Part shown: positions 8,536-18,559 of the stretch, piece after piece
Layout: each line of letters starts with the position of its first letter
Position numbering within the stretch: the first letter of the stretch is position 1
Source of the DNA: an archaeon
Lineage (GTDB): Archaea; Hydrothermarchaeota; Hydrothermarchaeia; JALTZZ01
NCBI GenBank assembly: GCA_027051165.1
Contig: JALTZZ010000113.1
Coordinates: 1 to 40,289 of the forward strand
Length of the DNA stretch: 40,289 nucleotides
Direction of reading: 5' to 3'
Program-made: the position numbers and the translations under genes
Notes under the pieces: model-generated
What the model was told of the DNA's origin: nothing
What the model saw: only the letters and a program-made list of their open reading frames with translations
Database searches by the model: none

Positions 8536-10893
8536 ATGGCAAGCGTAACAATACCTATAAAAGGTATGAGCTGTGCAGCATGTGTAGCAACAATAGAAAA
8601 AGCGTTAAACAGCCTTGAAGGTATCAAAAAAGCTCAAGTAAATTTAAACACGGAAAAAGCATTTGTAGAATACGATGAAAAATTAATAAATCTAAAAAAA
8701 ATAATAAAAACAATAAAAGATGTAGGATATGACGTAGAAACTTTAAAAAGCAGCTACAAGCTCGATGAACTTAAAGATTCAAGCGAAGCATCAGTTATTG
8801 AAAAGGTTCTGAAAGAAGTTAGTGGAGTTGTTGATGTAAGCTCAAATATTGCCACAAAAACAATTTTTGTAGAATTTTTACCAAGCTTAAGCGAAAGCTA
8901 TATAAAAAGAAGAATGGAGAGTCTTGGATTTAAGGTTCTTAGCGAGAAAGTTGAAAAATTAAAAGAAGAAAAAGAATTAATAATAAAAAAGAGAAAATTA
9001 ATAATTTCAGCTTTACTATCATCTGTTATAGTTGTTTTAAGCTGGTTTTACGATTTTGACCTTAAGAACCTCGTGCTATTTTTGCTTGCTACTCCGGTTC
9101 AGTTTTATGCTGGAAGTGAATTTTACAGAGGTGCTTGGGGGGCGTTAAAGAATAGAATCGCAAATATGGATGTTTTAATAGTTCTCGGTAGCTCTTCAGC
9201 CTATATATACAGCGTTCTCGCAACTTTCATACCAAACTTTTCGGAATACGTTTTCTACGAGTCATCTGCCCTAATAATAACCTTTATACTTCTTGGAAGG
9301 TTCTTAGAGACAAAAGCAAAGGTAAAAACCGGAGATGCAATAAAGAAGCTTGCAAAACTCCAGCCAAAGAAAGCAAAAGTCATAAGAAATAATAAAGAAG
9401 TTGAAGTTCCGGTAGAAGAAATAAAAAAGGGTGATATAGTAATAGTTAAACCCGGGGAGAGAATTCCATGCGACGGAATTGTTGTAGAGGGTTATTCTTC
9501 TGTTGACGAGAGCATGCTTACCGGAGAGAGCATTCCCGTAGAAAAGAAGGTTAATGATAAGGTTTTCGGAGGGACCGTAAATAAGTTCGGTGTTCTTAAA
9601 ATAAGAGCTACAAAGATAGGAGAGGAAACGGTGCTTTCACAGATAATAAAGCTTATTGAAGAAGCACAGGCAAAAAAAGCTCCAATACAGAGAATAGCCG
9701 ATAGGATATCTGCATATTTTGTCCCAGCAATAGTAGCTTTTGCGTTTTTTGCTTTTTCATACTGGCTGCTTGAAGAAAGCTTTATCCTTGCGTTTAAGGT
9801 TTTGATAGCCGTGCTCGTAATAGCATGTCCATGTGCATTGGGTTTGGCTACGCCCACAGCGGTAACTGTTGGAGTAGGGAAGGGAGCGGAGCTCGGAATA
9901 CTTATAAAGAGCGGAGAAGCCCTTGAGAAGCTAAGCTACGTTGATACCGTCGTCCTCGACAAGACTGGAACGATAACGGCAAACAAGCCAAGCGTTACCG
10001 ATGTATACGGAGTTGACGGGGATAAGCTCAAGGTTCTTGAAGCCGCCGCCACAGCAGAAAGCATGAGCGAGCATCCCCTCGCTAAAGCCATCGTAGAGAA
10101 AGCAGAGGAGCTTGGAATTAAGTTTAAAAAGCCTCAAAGATTCGAAGCTATTCCCGGCTACGGTGTCTTCGCCGTAGCGGATGGAAGAACAATTATTGTA
10201 GGCAAGCCCGTGCTTCTGGAGGACAACGAAATTGATATAAGTGCTGTAGCAAATATTGTAGAGAAGCTGCAGGAGGAAGGAAAAACAATAGTTCTTGTTG
10301 CAGAAGAAAGCAAACTTCTTGGGGTTATTGGAATAAGAGATGAAATAAAAAAAGAATCTTATGAGGCTATTAAAGAGCTTAAAAAGATGAATATAAATGT
10401 TGTAATGGTTACAGGAGATAACGAAAAAACCGCAAAAGCGATTGCCAAGGAGCTTGGAATCAAGGAAGTTATCGCACAGGCTTTGCCAGAGGACAAAGCC
10501 GAGAAGATAAAGGAGCTTCAGAAAAGGGGATTTACTGTTGCGATGGTTGGAGATGGAATAAACGATGCTCCAGCTCTTGTTCAAGCAGACGTAGGCATTG
10601 CAATAGGTTCTGGAACAGATATAGCAATTGAGAGTGCAGACGTTGTTCTAATTAAGAGCGATCTAAGAGACGTCGTTAAGGTTCTGAAGCTCGGAAGAGA
10701 AACGATGAAGAAGATAAAGCAGAATCTTTTCTGGGCGTTCTTCTACAACATGCTTGCCGTGCCAATAGCAGCTGGAATTTTATACAAGAGTCATGGAATC
10801 TTAATAAAGCCGGAGATATCTGCACTTGCAATGGCGATGAGCAGCGTTACAGTTGTTACAAACTCGTTAACGCTCAGAAGATTTAAAGCATGA
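8536..10893 (+). CDS. copA: Cu(I)-translocating P1B-type ATPase CopA
   Basis: [40 protein letters not shown] and MxxSS TM motifs. Confidence 0.95.
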   Translation: MASVTIPIKGMSCAACVATIEKALNSLEGIKKAQVNLNTEKAFVEYDEKLINLKKIIKTIKDVGYDVETLKSSYKLDELKDSSEASVIEKVLKEVSGVVDVSSNIATKTIFVEFLPSLSESYIKRRMESLGFKVLSEKVEKLKEEKELIIKKRKLIISALLSSVIVVLSWFYDFDLKNLVLFLLATPVQFYAGSEFYRGAWGALKNRIANMDVLIVLGSSSAYIYSVLATFIPNFSEYVFYESSALIITFILLGRFLETKAKVKTGDAIKKLAKLQPKKAKVIRNNKEVEVPVEEIKKGDIVIVKPGERIPCDGIVVEGYSSVDESMLTGESIPVEKKVNDKVFGGTVNKFGVLKIRATKIGEETVLSQIIKLIEEAQAKKAPIQRIADRISAYFVPAIVAFAFFAFSYWLLEESFILAFKVLIAVLVIACPCALGLATPTAVTVGVGKGAELGILIKSGEALEKLSYVDTVVLDKTGTITANKPSVTDVYGVDGDKLKVLEAAATAESMSEHPLAKAIVEKAEELGIKFKKPQRFEAIPGYGVFAVADGRTIIVGKPVLLEDNEIDISAVANIVEKLQEEGKTIVLVAEESKLLGVIGIRDEIKKESYEAIKELKKMNINVVMVTGDNEKTAKAIAKELGIKEVIAQALPEDKAEKIKELQKRGFTVAMVGDGINDAPALVQADVGIAIGSGTDIAIESADVVLIKSDLRDVVKVLKLGRETMKKIKQNLFWAFFYNMLAVPIAAGILYKSHGILIKPEISALAMAMSSVTVVTNSLTLRRFKA

Positions 10894-11624
10894 GAATCAT
10901 AGATGCACACGCACACATAAGCTTCAAACCCTTTAACAGGTGTAGGGATGAAGTTTTAAGGAGAGCTGAGGAAAAAGGAATACTTGTTGTAGATTCTCCC
11001 GTTACTCTTCACGGATATAAGAAATCCATGGAAATTGCAAGTAAATACAGAAACGTTTGCTCAACATTTGGATTCCATCCGCTGAAGGCACATGCATTTA
11101 AAAATGAAATTTTGGAATTTGTAGAGAATAATATAGATGATATCTTAGCTATCGGAGAAGTAGGTTTGGATTTTAGGGGAGATATTAAAATACAGGAAAA
11201 AGTTTTTAAAAAATTTATACAGCTTGCTAAGGAGTATGAAAAGCCCATAGTTGTTCACGCGAGGGGTTTGGAAGATAAAGCTTTCGAAATCTTGTTAAAA
11301 AATAATGTCGAAAAAGCCCTTTTTCACTGCTTCTCAGCAGATGCGGAAATCGCAAAGAAGATTGTTGATAACGGCTTCTGGATATCAATTTCAACAAACG
11401 TCTGCTATCTGCAGAACGTTCAGAATATTGTAGAAAGTATTGAGATGGAAAATGTTTTAATAGAGACAGACAGCCCATATTTGAGCCCATATAAAGATAG
11501 AAAGATAAACGAACCTTCATTCATTATCGAAAGCATAAAAAAGATTGCTGAGATAAAGGAAGTGAAAGAAGAAGATGTAGCAAGGATAACAAAGAAAAAT
11601 GCTGAAAGATTTTATGGATTGTAG
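10890..11624 (+). CDS. TatD-family metal-dependent hydrolase
   Basis: [38 protein letters not shown]. Confidence 0.9.
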   Translation: MRIIDAHAHISFKPFNRCRDEVLRRAEEKGILVVDSPVTLHGYKKSMEIASKYRNVCSTFGFHPLKAHAFKNEILEFVENNIDDILAIGEVGLDFRGDIKIQEKVFKKFIQLAKEYEKPIVVHARGLEDKAFEILLKNNVEKALFHCFSADAEIAKKIVDNGFWISISTNVCYLQNVQNIVESIEMENVLIETDSPYLSPYKDRKINEPSFIIESIKKIAEIKEVKEEDVARITKKNAERFYGL

Positions 11625-11732
11625 AAGCTACTACTTTTTGTTTTTATCCATGCTTCTTAAATTTTTTCAGCCTTGAAGTTTGTAAAAATTTTAAATAGTT
11701 ACTCATTTGTTTCTGAGTAAATTTTTGTTAAC

Positions 11733-12860
11733 GTGAGTATAAAAACCTTTGTCATGAAAAGATTTTTTACCAATGATAATAATTTGTATAATAACAATAA
11801 AATGTCTGGGCTTCAAAAGTTATTATTTATAAAAATACCTTTTATAAGAATTTCATATATAATCTTATTAACAAGCTTAACAACATTCCTTCTGTCCTTG
11901 CCGATATATCTAATTTTAAATATTCCCGTATATACAATGCTCCTTGCAGTGCTCATATCCGGTATAGCCATTGCCGCTGGATCGTATTTTGGTGTGACAA
12001 AGCCTATGAGAAGTTTTATAAAAGAAGTAAATAAGTATGTGGACGGTCTTTTAAAGGGAGAAAATACAAAATTTGAATTTTACCCAAAAATTTATCATCC
12101 AAAAGAAATAGCCGAGCTGAACACAGCTTTTAAAATCGTTATTGGCAAAATAGAGAATGCTTACAAGGAGCTAAGGGAGCTCGACAGATTTAAGAGCAAC
12201 ATAATATCAAATGTAAGTCACGAGCTCAAGACACCCATAACTATAGCAAAGGGAGCGATAGACCTTGCACTTGAGGAAAAGGACGTTGAAAAGATAAGGA
12301 ATCATCTAATATTTGCGAAAAGGAATCTTTTGAGGCTTTTAAATATAATAGACGACTTAATAACGATAGCGAAGATTGAGAAAAAAGGATTGATGCTTGA
12401 GTATGAAAAGGTTAATATGATGGATATTATAGAAGATGTAGTAAATGAGAAGATAGATTTTGCTGAAAAGCAGAAGGTTAAAATAATCTTGGATGTTGAA
12501 GACTTCGATTTTTATGCAGATAAATTTGAGCTTAAGCATGCACTTCTGAATTTGATAGATAATGCTATAAAGTTTAATAAAGAAAATGGAAAAGTCTTCA
12601 TTAAAGCATATAAGGGAAACGATTTCGCTGTTATAAAGGTTAAGGATACAGGTATAGGTATACCAAAAGATAAGCTCGATAAAATTTTTGAACCCTTCTT
12701 CCAAGGAGATCCAAGCCCTACAAGAAGATACGGTGGCACGGGTTTAGGCTTAACAATCGTAAAGCGTGTTATAGAGCTCCATAGAGGTAGAATATCCGTA
12801 GAGAGCGAAGAAGGTAAAGGCACCGAGTTTACAATCAAGCTTCCTCTTCTTCCCGTTTAA
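11733..12860 (+). CDS. Membrane sensor histidine kinase
   Basis: Two TM helices; SNVSHELKTPI H-box; LIDNAIKF N-box; DTGIGIP; GGTGLGL. Confidence 0.93.
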   Translation: MSIKTFVMKRFFTNDNNLYNNNKMSGLQKLLFIKIPFIRISYIILLTSLTTFLLSLPIYLILNIPVYTMLLAVLISGIAIAAGSYFGVTKPMRSFIKEVNKYVDGLLKGENTKFEFYPKIYHPKEIAELNTAFKIVIGKIENAYKELRELDRFKSNIISNVSHELKTPITIAKGAIDLALEEKDVEKIRNHLIFAKRNLLRLLNIIDDLITIAKIEKKGLMLEYEKVNMMDIIEDVVNEKIDFAEKQKVKIILDVEDFDFYADKFELKHALLNLIDNAIKFNKENGKVFIKAYKGNDFAVIKVKDTGIGIPKDKLDKIFEPFFQGDPSPTRRYGGTGLGLTIVKRVIELHRGRISVESEEGKGTEFTIKLPLLPV

Positions 12861-13022
12861 TTCCACCCGTTTCTCTATTTCAATCCTATTTCTCATCTCC
12901 AGAAGAAAAGCGGAATCTATACAGCATTCTTGTAAGCCTAATTAATTTAAGCTAAGGGGCAAAATTCTCTTGACGGCGTTGGTATAAAAATTTTAAATAT
13001 AAAACACAACAAAATATTATTC

Positions 13023-14459
13023 ATGCATATCGTCGAAGAGCATGAGAGGCATGTAATAGTAAAAGAGGAGGATGAATACAAATATATTGTCAAAATTCCA
13101 AAGATAACGCCAGAGGAATATTCGGTAATAAAAAAAGTTATGGAATATATCATAAAGGAGTTTTCCCTTGGATTAAGTGCCGAAGACAGTGATACGATAA
13201 AAAAGCGTATCCTTCAGTATCTAAGAGAGGAGAATATACAGGAAGAAAAGCTACATTCTCTTGCTGAGATTATTTTCAGAAAGATGTATGGGTATGACTT
13301 AATAGATTTCTTCCTTGAAGATGACAATCTCGAAGAGGTAATGGTTATAGGAAGGAATCTTCCAGTTTATGTTTTTCACAGAAAATATGGAATGATGGAA
13401 ACAAACATCGTTTTTCGCAGAGATAGGGATATAGTAAATATAATTGAAAAGATAGCAAGAGAGTGCGGAAGAACAATAAATATAAATAATCCTCTCTTAG
13501 ATGCGAGACTGCCAAACGGTGATAGGGTTAACGCAACACTTTCTCCCCCTGCACTGGATGGTCCAACAATAACTATAAGGAAGTTTAAGAGAGATCCGCT
13601 AACAATCGTTGACATTTTAAAGTTTAAAACTCTCAGCATTGATGCAGCGGCTTTTCTCTGGCTCGTTGTAGACGGTCTTGGCGTGAAGCCGGGGAACATA
13701 ATAGTTGCCGGTGGAACCGGCAGCGGAAAGACGACAACCTTAAACTGCTTGGCAAGCTTTATGAAAAAGAACTTGAGAGTTGTTACAATAGAAGATGTTG
13801 CGGAGCTTCAGCTTCCAATAAAACATAAGATAAGGCTTGAAATAAGACCTCCAAATGTAGAGGGTAAGGGAGAGATAACATTCGATCATCTGCTCAAGAA
13901 CACTCTGAGAATGAGACCTGATAGGATTATAGTTGGTGAGATTAGGGGAGAGGAAGCATTAACCCTTTTCACTGCTATGAACACCGGACACGATGGTTGC
14001 ATGGGAACCATTCATGCAAACTCTGCAAGTGAAACGATTACAAGGCTTATTAATCCACCTATGAATGTTCCTATGGTGATGATACCCGCCTTAGATATAA
14101 TAATAATACAGCAAAGATTCAACATTGGAGGAAGAACAGTAAGGAGAATAACCGAGATATCTGAGATAGGAGGAATAGAAATGGATAGGGTTCTTTTAAA
14201 CAAAATATATGAATACAATGCAGCAAAAGACAGCCTGCAGCCAACGGGAGTTCCAAGCAAGTTTATACAAGAGCTTTCTAAGAGAACTGGTCTTGGATTA
14301 AAAGAAATAAATGAAGAAATCCTTAAAAGAAGCATTGTCCTTCAGTATCTTGTAAAGAACAACATAAGAGATCTGACTTCGATACACAGATATATTCAAG
14401 AATACTATAGAAACCCTGATGAACTATTGGAAAAGATAGAAAGAAAGCTAAAGGTTTAA
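13023..14459 (+). CDS. Type II/IV secretion (pilus-type) system ATPase, GspE/TadA/VirB11-like
   Basis: GGTGSGKTTTLN Walker A; RIIVGEIRGEEA Walker B; GHDGCMGTIHANSA His box. Confidence 0.93.
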   Translation: MHIVEEHERHVIVKEEDEYKYIVKIPKITPEEYSVIKKVMEYIIKEFSLGLSAEDSDTIKKRILQYLREENIQEEKLHSLAEIIFRKMYGYDLIDFFLEDDNLEEVMVIGRNLPVYVFHRKYGMMETNIVFRRDRDIVNIIEKIARECGRTININNPLLDARLPNGDRVNATLSPPALDGPTITIRKFKRDPLTIVDILKFKTLSIDAAAFLWLVVDGLGVKPGNIIVAGGTGSGKTTTLNCLASFMKKNLRVVTIEDVAELQLPIKHKIRLEIRPPNVEGKGEITFDHLLKNTLRMRPDRIIVGEIRGEEALTLFTAMNTGHDGCMGTIHANSASETITRLINPPMNVPMVMIPALDIIIIQQRFNIGGRTVRRITEISEIGGIEMDRVLLNKIYEYNAAKDSLQPTGVPSKFIQELSKRTGLGLKEINEEILKRSIVLQYLVKNNIRDLTSIHRYIQEYYRNPDELLEKIERKLKV

Positions 14460-15209
14460 ATCTCTATAAAGGCTCTCTGTTGGATAGACCTCTATTCCGT
14501 TTGGTCCTATCTCCATTAAGCATATTTTCTTGCTGTGGTTGACACCTCGCATTTTGAATACCTCTATCCCCCTAACCCTCTCGCTTCCTTTAACTATGTT
14601 GTATAGAATTATTACACCATGTGCAAGGAACTCCTCTACGCCGAATCTGCTTATACCTTCTTTTCCTTCAGGCTTTTCGCTGAGAATAAGGGATGTAACT
14701 TCAAGCTCTGAAAGGAGATTTATGAGACCAAGGATTTCCTGTCTAATTTCAAGATCACTGCTCAAAAAGAAGGCTAAAGCTGTTACCGAATCTATAACAA
14801 CTCGCTTTGCATTTACTTCTTCAACATGCTTTATTATAGTATCCCTTATTATGTCCACAGAAAACCTTCTTGGAGTATATTCAAAGTAATTCTTTTTATC
14901 TGATTTTTTTTCTATATACTTAGCTGGAGATATAAAGCTTGATTTTTGTGGAAGTATGCCAACAATTCTTATTTTTTCCACGTCCCAACCAAACTGGGAG
15001 AAGTTTCTTATAATATCCTTAGGTCGTTCTTCGAAGGTTATGTATAGTCCATTTTCCCCATACTCTTCTAACCCTTTTACGAGAAACTGCATTCCAAAGG
15101 TGCTTTTCCCAGTTCCAGCACCGCCGGTAACCAATACCGTATAGTTTCTCGGAATTCCACCATCGAGCATTTCATCCAAGCCGGGTATTCCTGTTGGAGT
15201 CTTCTCCAT
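14448..15209 (-). CDS. KaiC-like RecA-superfamily ATPase
   Basis: TGIPGLDEMLDGGIPRNYTVLVTGGAGTGKSTFGMQFL; VVIDSVTAL Walker B. Confidence 0.9.
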   Translation of the reverse strand: MEKTPTGIPGLDEMLDGGIPRNYTVLVTGGAGTGKSTFGMQFLVKGLEEYGENGLYITFEERPKDIIRNFSQFGWDVEKIRIVGILPQKSSFISPAKYIEKKSDKKNYFEYTPRRFSVDIIRDTIIKHVEEVNAKRVVIDSVTALAFFLSSDLEIRQEILGLINLLSELEVTSLILSEKPEGKEGISRFGVEEFLAHGVIILYNIVKGSERVRGIEVFKMRGVNHSKKICLMEIGPNGIEVYPTESLYRDLNL

Positions 15210-17161
15210 TAGACCACCGCTTTAGCTACTAAGGGTTTTGAACCTACCATTGCATTATATATTAAATCTTCATATATATAAAAATCCTTCAGTGCACTCT
15301 CAGCAATTTTTATCGCATCTTCCTTTACATCATTTTTCTCTGGCGAATACCAGTCCTTAACAAGGGATACTGCAACTGCAAACATCTTTACATCCCACTC
15401 ATGTGCATCCAGCGGCTCCTCTGGACAGTCCTCGATACCGTATCTTTTACATATTTCTTGCATGCTCTCCTTATACCCCTTTACTCTATGGAATTCCTCT
15501 ATATCGTAGAAAAAGGCTTCTGTGCTTACAGGCTCCAAGGCAAATGCAACCGCTTTCTCTGGCTTTTCTATTGAAAGCACGAATTCAAGTGCTATTTGAT
15601 CACCCCTTGCACCAAGCTCCTCTCTATATCTAAACTTTCCTTTAGGAAGAGAAAATATTATTCCGCCGTCAAGCTTATCTCCTATAAGGATATGATCGGG
15701 AAACATTGGAGCGAAGCTTGCAGAGCCAGCGTGGAATAGCTTCCTCATATTTCCAAGTCTCTGTAGCTTGTAGTATTTCATCCAGAGTATTTTGTTTAGA
15801 TGTTCGTAGTCCCCACCCCTTATCGTTAAATATTCGTAGTCCCCTCTTATCACCCACGTCTTTACAACGGCATCTGGATTCCTATACTCAATTTTCGGTG
15901 CATATCCAAGGGTCTGCAGGTTGTATAGCTTTACAGCCTCTATATAATACGGTTTCTCAGAAAAAACTAAGAAGTAGCTTTCCGCTTCAACATCGTAGCC
16001 CTCTGATATATCTAAGGACTTGAAGTCCCATCCATAAGTTTTTATTAGGACGTATCCCTTATCCTCGCTGTATGAGACTATTTCATATTCTAAACCGTCT
16101 TTATCGTGAAGAGCTGTTGTTGAAAACGGAACCTTATTGTTTCCATCGTAGTCTGCAAAACCGAAATCCGAGCCAGTTAGCATGTCGGTTGGATTTTCTA
16201 CAGTATCATTGTATATAAGCACGTTCTTCTTGTTGAGGTTATCGTAAAGCATGTAGTAGCTCTTATCAAGGTTTATACTGATATTATAGTATTTTGTTGA
16301 GATTACGAGCCAGCCCTTATTTGGAGCCTTACTATCAATCACGTTTAAAACTTTTATTCCCCTTATTCCTATTATTTCTTTTATTTCCTTTTTTTCTTTA
16401 AATTCATTCTCTTTTGTGAAATTTAAAAATGTAAGAGAAAATATAAATAATAACGAGATCAGAGCTGCAAAAATAACTTTTCTCGAAATCCTCTTTTTAA
16501 CATAAATTTTTTCTTCTTTTTCTTTAAATATAATTCCAGAATCTGAAATCTTATAAAACATCCAATTTGGCTCATATTTTATACCCTTAGCATAAAATAT
16601 TCTCATTTTTCTCAGCGTTTCTCCTTCAACTTCTTCGAACTCCATTTCGATTACACAGTCAACAGCATGCTTCAGTGCAGCAACAATTTTTTCATCGTGC
16701 ATTCCCTTTTGCAGAGAGCAGAATATGGATCCATACTGCGTTTTTACCCTCGATATCAGCATCGTGAAAAATCTGTTTATTTCGCTTTCTCTTGAATATA
16801 GAAAGAGAGTTGAAAGGGAGTCGAAGAATATTCTCATAGGAGTGCCAATGATTTTTTTTGCCTTCTCTATATTGAGTGTTATTAGATTTAGATTCGCCGG
16901 ATTATCAACTATCAAGTTCTTTTCGTGAAAAAATTTTTTCTGCGATGAGTATGAGTATAGATCTATAAAAACGATATCCTCTTTATTTATATCTATTTTA
17001 AGCCTCTCTATAATTTCCGTGGGTGAGTGCTCTGTTGTTATAAAAACTACCTTCTCCCGATTTTTAAGAAACTCTTTTACAAGTGTAAGAAAATATTCAA
17101 ACTTACCCACACCGGGTGGACCTATAACGAGAACACTGTATCTCTCTGGAAATTCTATCAT
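15209..17161 (-). CDS. KaiC-like ATPase domain + single TM helix + large C-terminal domain of unknown fold (track ORF extends to 17194; start at 17161 preferred)
   Basis: VLVIGPPGVGKFEYFL (degenerate Walker A), FFDSLSTLF, TM KVIFAALISLLFIFSLTFL, then ~400-aa domain; stop overlaps the start of the 14448-15209 gene (TAATG). Confidence 0.85.
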   Translation of the reverse strand: MIEFPERYSVLVIGPPGVGKFEYFLTLVKEFLKNREKVVFITTEHSPTEIIERLKIDINKEDIVFIDLYSYSSQKKFFHEKNLIVDNPANLNLITLNIEKAKKIIGTPMRIFFDSLSTLFLYSRESEINRFFTMLISRVKTQYGSIFCSLQKGMHDEKIVAALKHAVDCVIEMEFEEVEGETLRKMRIFYAKGIKYEPNWMFYKISDSGIIFKEKEEKIYVKKRISRKVIFAALISLLFIFSLTFLNFTKENEFKEKKEIKEIIGIRGIKVLNVIDSKAPNKGWLVISTKYYNISINLDKSYYMLYDNLNKKNVLIYNDTVENPTDMLTGSDFGFADYDGNNKVPFSTTALHDKDGLEYEIVSYSEDKGYVLIKTYGWDFKSLDISEGYDVEAESYFLVFSEKPYYIEAVKLYNLQTLGYAPKIEYRNPDAVVKTWVIRGDYEYLTIRGGDYEHLNKILWMKYYKLQRLGNMRKLFHAGSASFAPMFPDHILIGDKLDGGIIFSLPKGKFRYREELGARGDQIALEFVLSIEKPEKAVAFALEPVSTEAFFYDIEEFHRVKGYKESMQEICKRYGIEDCPEEPLDAHEWDVKMFAVAVSLVKDWYSPEKNDVKEDAIKIAESALKDFYIYEDLIYNAMVGSKPLVAKAVV

Positions 17162-17251
17162 AACATAAAAGAATATATGCACGTGGTAAATCATTAGTGA
17201 GGATGGGAAGCTTTGTTGTGAGTTCTATTTTAAGAAGTATACTCTCTGAGA

Positions 17252-17640
17252 GTGAACTACTCCTTTATAAGGGCTTTGTGAGGAGTTTGCCTTTGCAAGA
17301 GCCTTATCCCCGTGAGGCTCTCGACTGCAGAGCCCTTAGGTAAACACTGTTCTTAAGCCTGTTGTATAGATCATAGAAGTTTAGCTTGGCTTCTTTTTTG
17401 TTAAGCAAAAACAGGGCTCTTGATTCCATAGCTTAGCGCTGTGGTAGCACATATTGCCTAAGGTTGTTCTGTGCTCCTTGGTTAATCTCCTTAAGTTGAT
17501 TGCTATACAGCGAAACGCTGACTCCTCGACCATTGCTGAATATTAAATTTTCATGACATTTAAAGCTTTCCACCAAGCTTCCCGCACACCTCACCTAATT
17601 CATCCCTGCACTGAAGTGCGGGGTATTCTTAGCGACGTTA
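17252..17640 (-). mobile_element. Miniature TnpB-derived (IS605/IS1341-like) element, approximate bounds
   Basis: Minus-strand left-end hairpin CCC(C)GCACTTCAGTGC(A)GGG; tnpB N-terminal remnant; right end ...CCCTTATAAAGGAGTAGTTCAC, comparable to CCCTTACGGGCGGGGTAGTTCAC of the intact copy at 22781-22804. Confidence 0.65.
17304..17533 (-). pseudogene. tnpB N-terminal remnant (frameshifted)
   Basis: MVEESAFRCIAINLRRLTKEHRTTLGNMCYHSAKLWN, then in another frame LNKKEAKLNFYDLYNRLKNSVYLRALQSRA; resembles TnpB N-termini such as LHPTKEQEKQLFRMCEMSAVLWN at 33.4 kb. Confidence 0.7.
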
Positions 17641-17674
17641 ATATAAAGATTTCTGATATAAGAGGTGTATTGTT

Positions 17675-18559
17675 ATGAAAGTTTATGGAACCACAAGACT
17701 AAAACGTGGTTTGGCTAAGATGCTTAAAGGCGGAGTTATAATGGATGTAACGAATGCTGAGCAAGCTATTATTGCTGAAGAAGCTGGTGCTGTAGCGGTT
17801 ATGGCACTGGAGAAGGTGCCAGCGGACATAAGGGCAAGCGGTGGAGTTGCAAGGATGGCAGATCCAAAGAAGATAGAGGAAATAATGGATGCTGTAAGCA
17901 TTCCTGTAATGGCTAAGGTTAGAATCGGGCACTTTGTCGAAGCTCAGATTTTAGAGGCTTTAGGTGTAGATTTTATAGATGAAAGTGAGGTTTTAACACC
18001 TGCAGACGAGGAAAACCACATAAATAAATGGAAGTTCAAAGTTCCCTTTGTCTGTGGTGCAAGAGACCTTGGTGAAGCTTTGAGAAGAATTGCGGAAGGA
18101 GCGGCAATGATAAGAACGAAGGGAGAGGCTGGTAGTGGAAACGTTGTAGAAGCTGTTAGACACATGAGAAAGGTTATGGGAGCTATAAGGAAGCTTACAA
18201 GCATGGACGAGGATGAGCTCTACTCAGAGGCAAAGAGGCTTCAAGCTCCTTTCGAGCTCGTAAAGGAGACTGCAAGGCTTGGAAGATTACCGGTTGTCAA
18301 CTTTGCGGCTGGAGGAATAGCAACGCCAGCGGATGCTGCGCTCATGATGCAGCTTGGAGCTGATGGAATATTCGTTGGTTCTGGAATCTTTAAGTCTGAA
18401 AATCCAAGAAAAAGGGCAGAGGCAATAGTTATGGCAACAACATACTACGACGATCCTTATATACTTGCAGAGATAAGCAAAGACCTCGGAGAACCTATGA
18501 AAGGTATAGACGTTAGAAGTCTTAAGCCAGAGGAGCTTCTGCAGACAAGAGGAGTTTAA
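17675..18559 (+). CDS. pdxS: Pyridoxal 5'-phosphate synthase lyase subunit PdxS
   Basis: [45 protein letters not shown]. Confidence 0.97.
   Translation: MKVYGTTRLKRGLAKMLKGGVIMDVTNAEQAIIAEEAGAVAVMALEKVPADIRASGGVARMADPKKIEEIMDAVSIPVMAKVRIGHFVEAQILEALGVDFIDESEVLTPADEENHINKWKFKVPFVCGARDLGEALRRIAEGAAMIRTKGEAGSGNVVEAVRHMRKVMGAIRKLTSMDEDELYSEAKRLQAPFELVKETARLGRLPVVNFAAGGIATPADAALMMQLGADGIFVGSGIFKSENPRKRAEAIVMATTYYDDPYILAEISKDLGEPMKGIDVRSLKPEELLQTRGV

Noticed and set aside
9492-10584. Minus-strand ORFs inside copA (121 and 217 aa)
   Set aside because: Shadow ORFs opposite a strongly conserved P-type ATPase; composition not protein-like and no domain recognisable.
12877-12886. TTTCAATCC-like word suggesting a CRISPR repeat
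   Set aside because: Single occurrence with no regularly spaced repeats; no array found anywhere in the window.
17195-17640. Stable RNA gene (tRNA/RNase P-like) upstream of pdxS
   Set aside because: The hairpins are better explained by mobile-element ends and a tnpB remnant; no tRNA cloverleaf was recognised here or elsewhere in the window.
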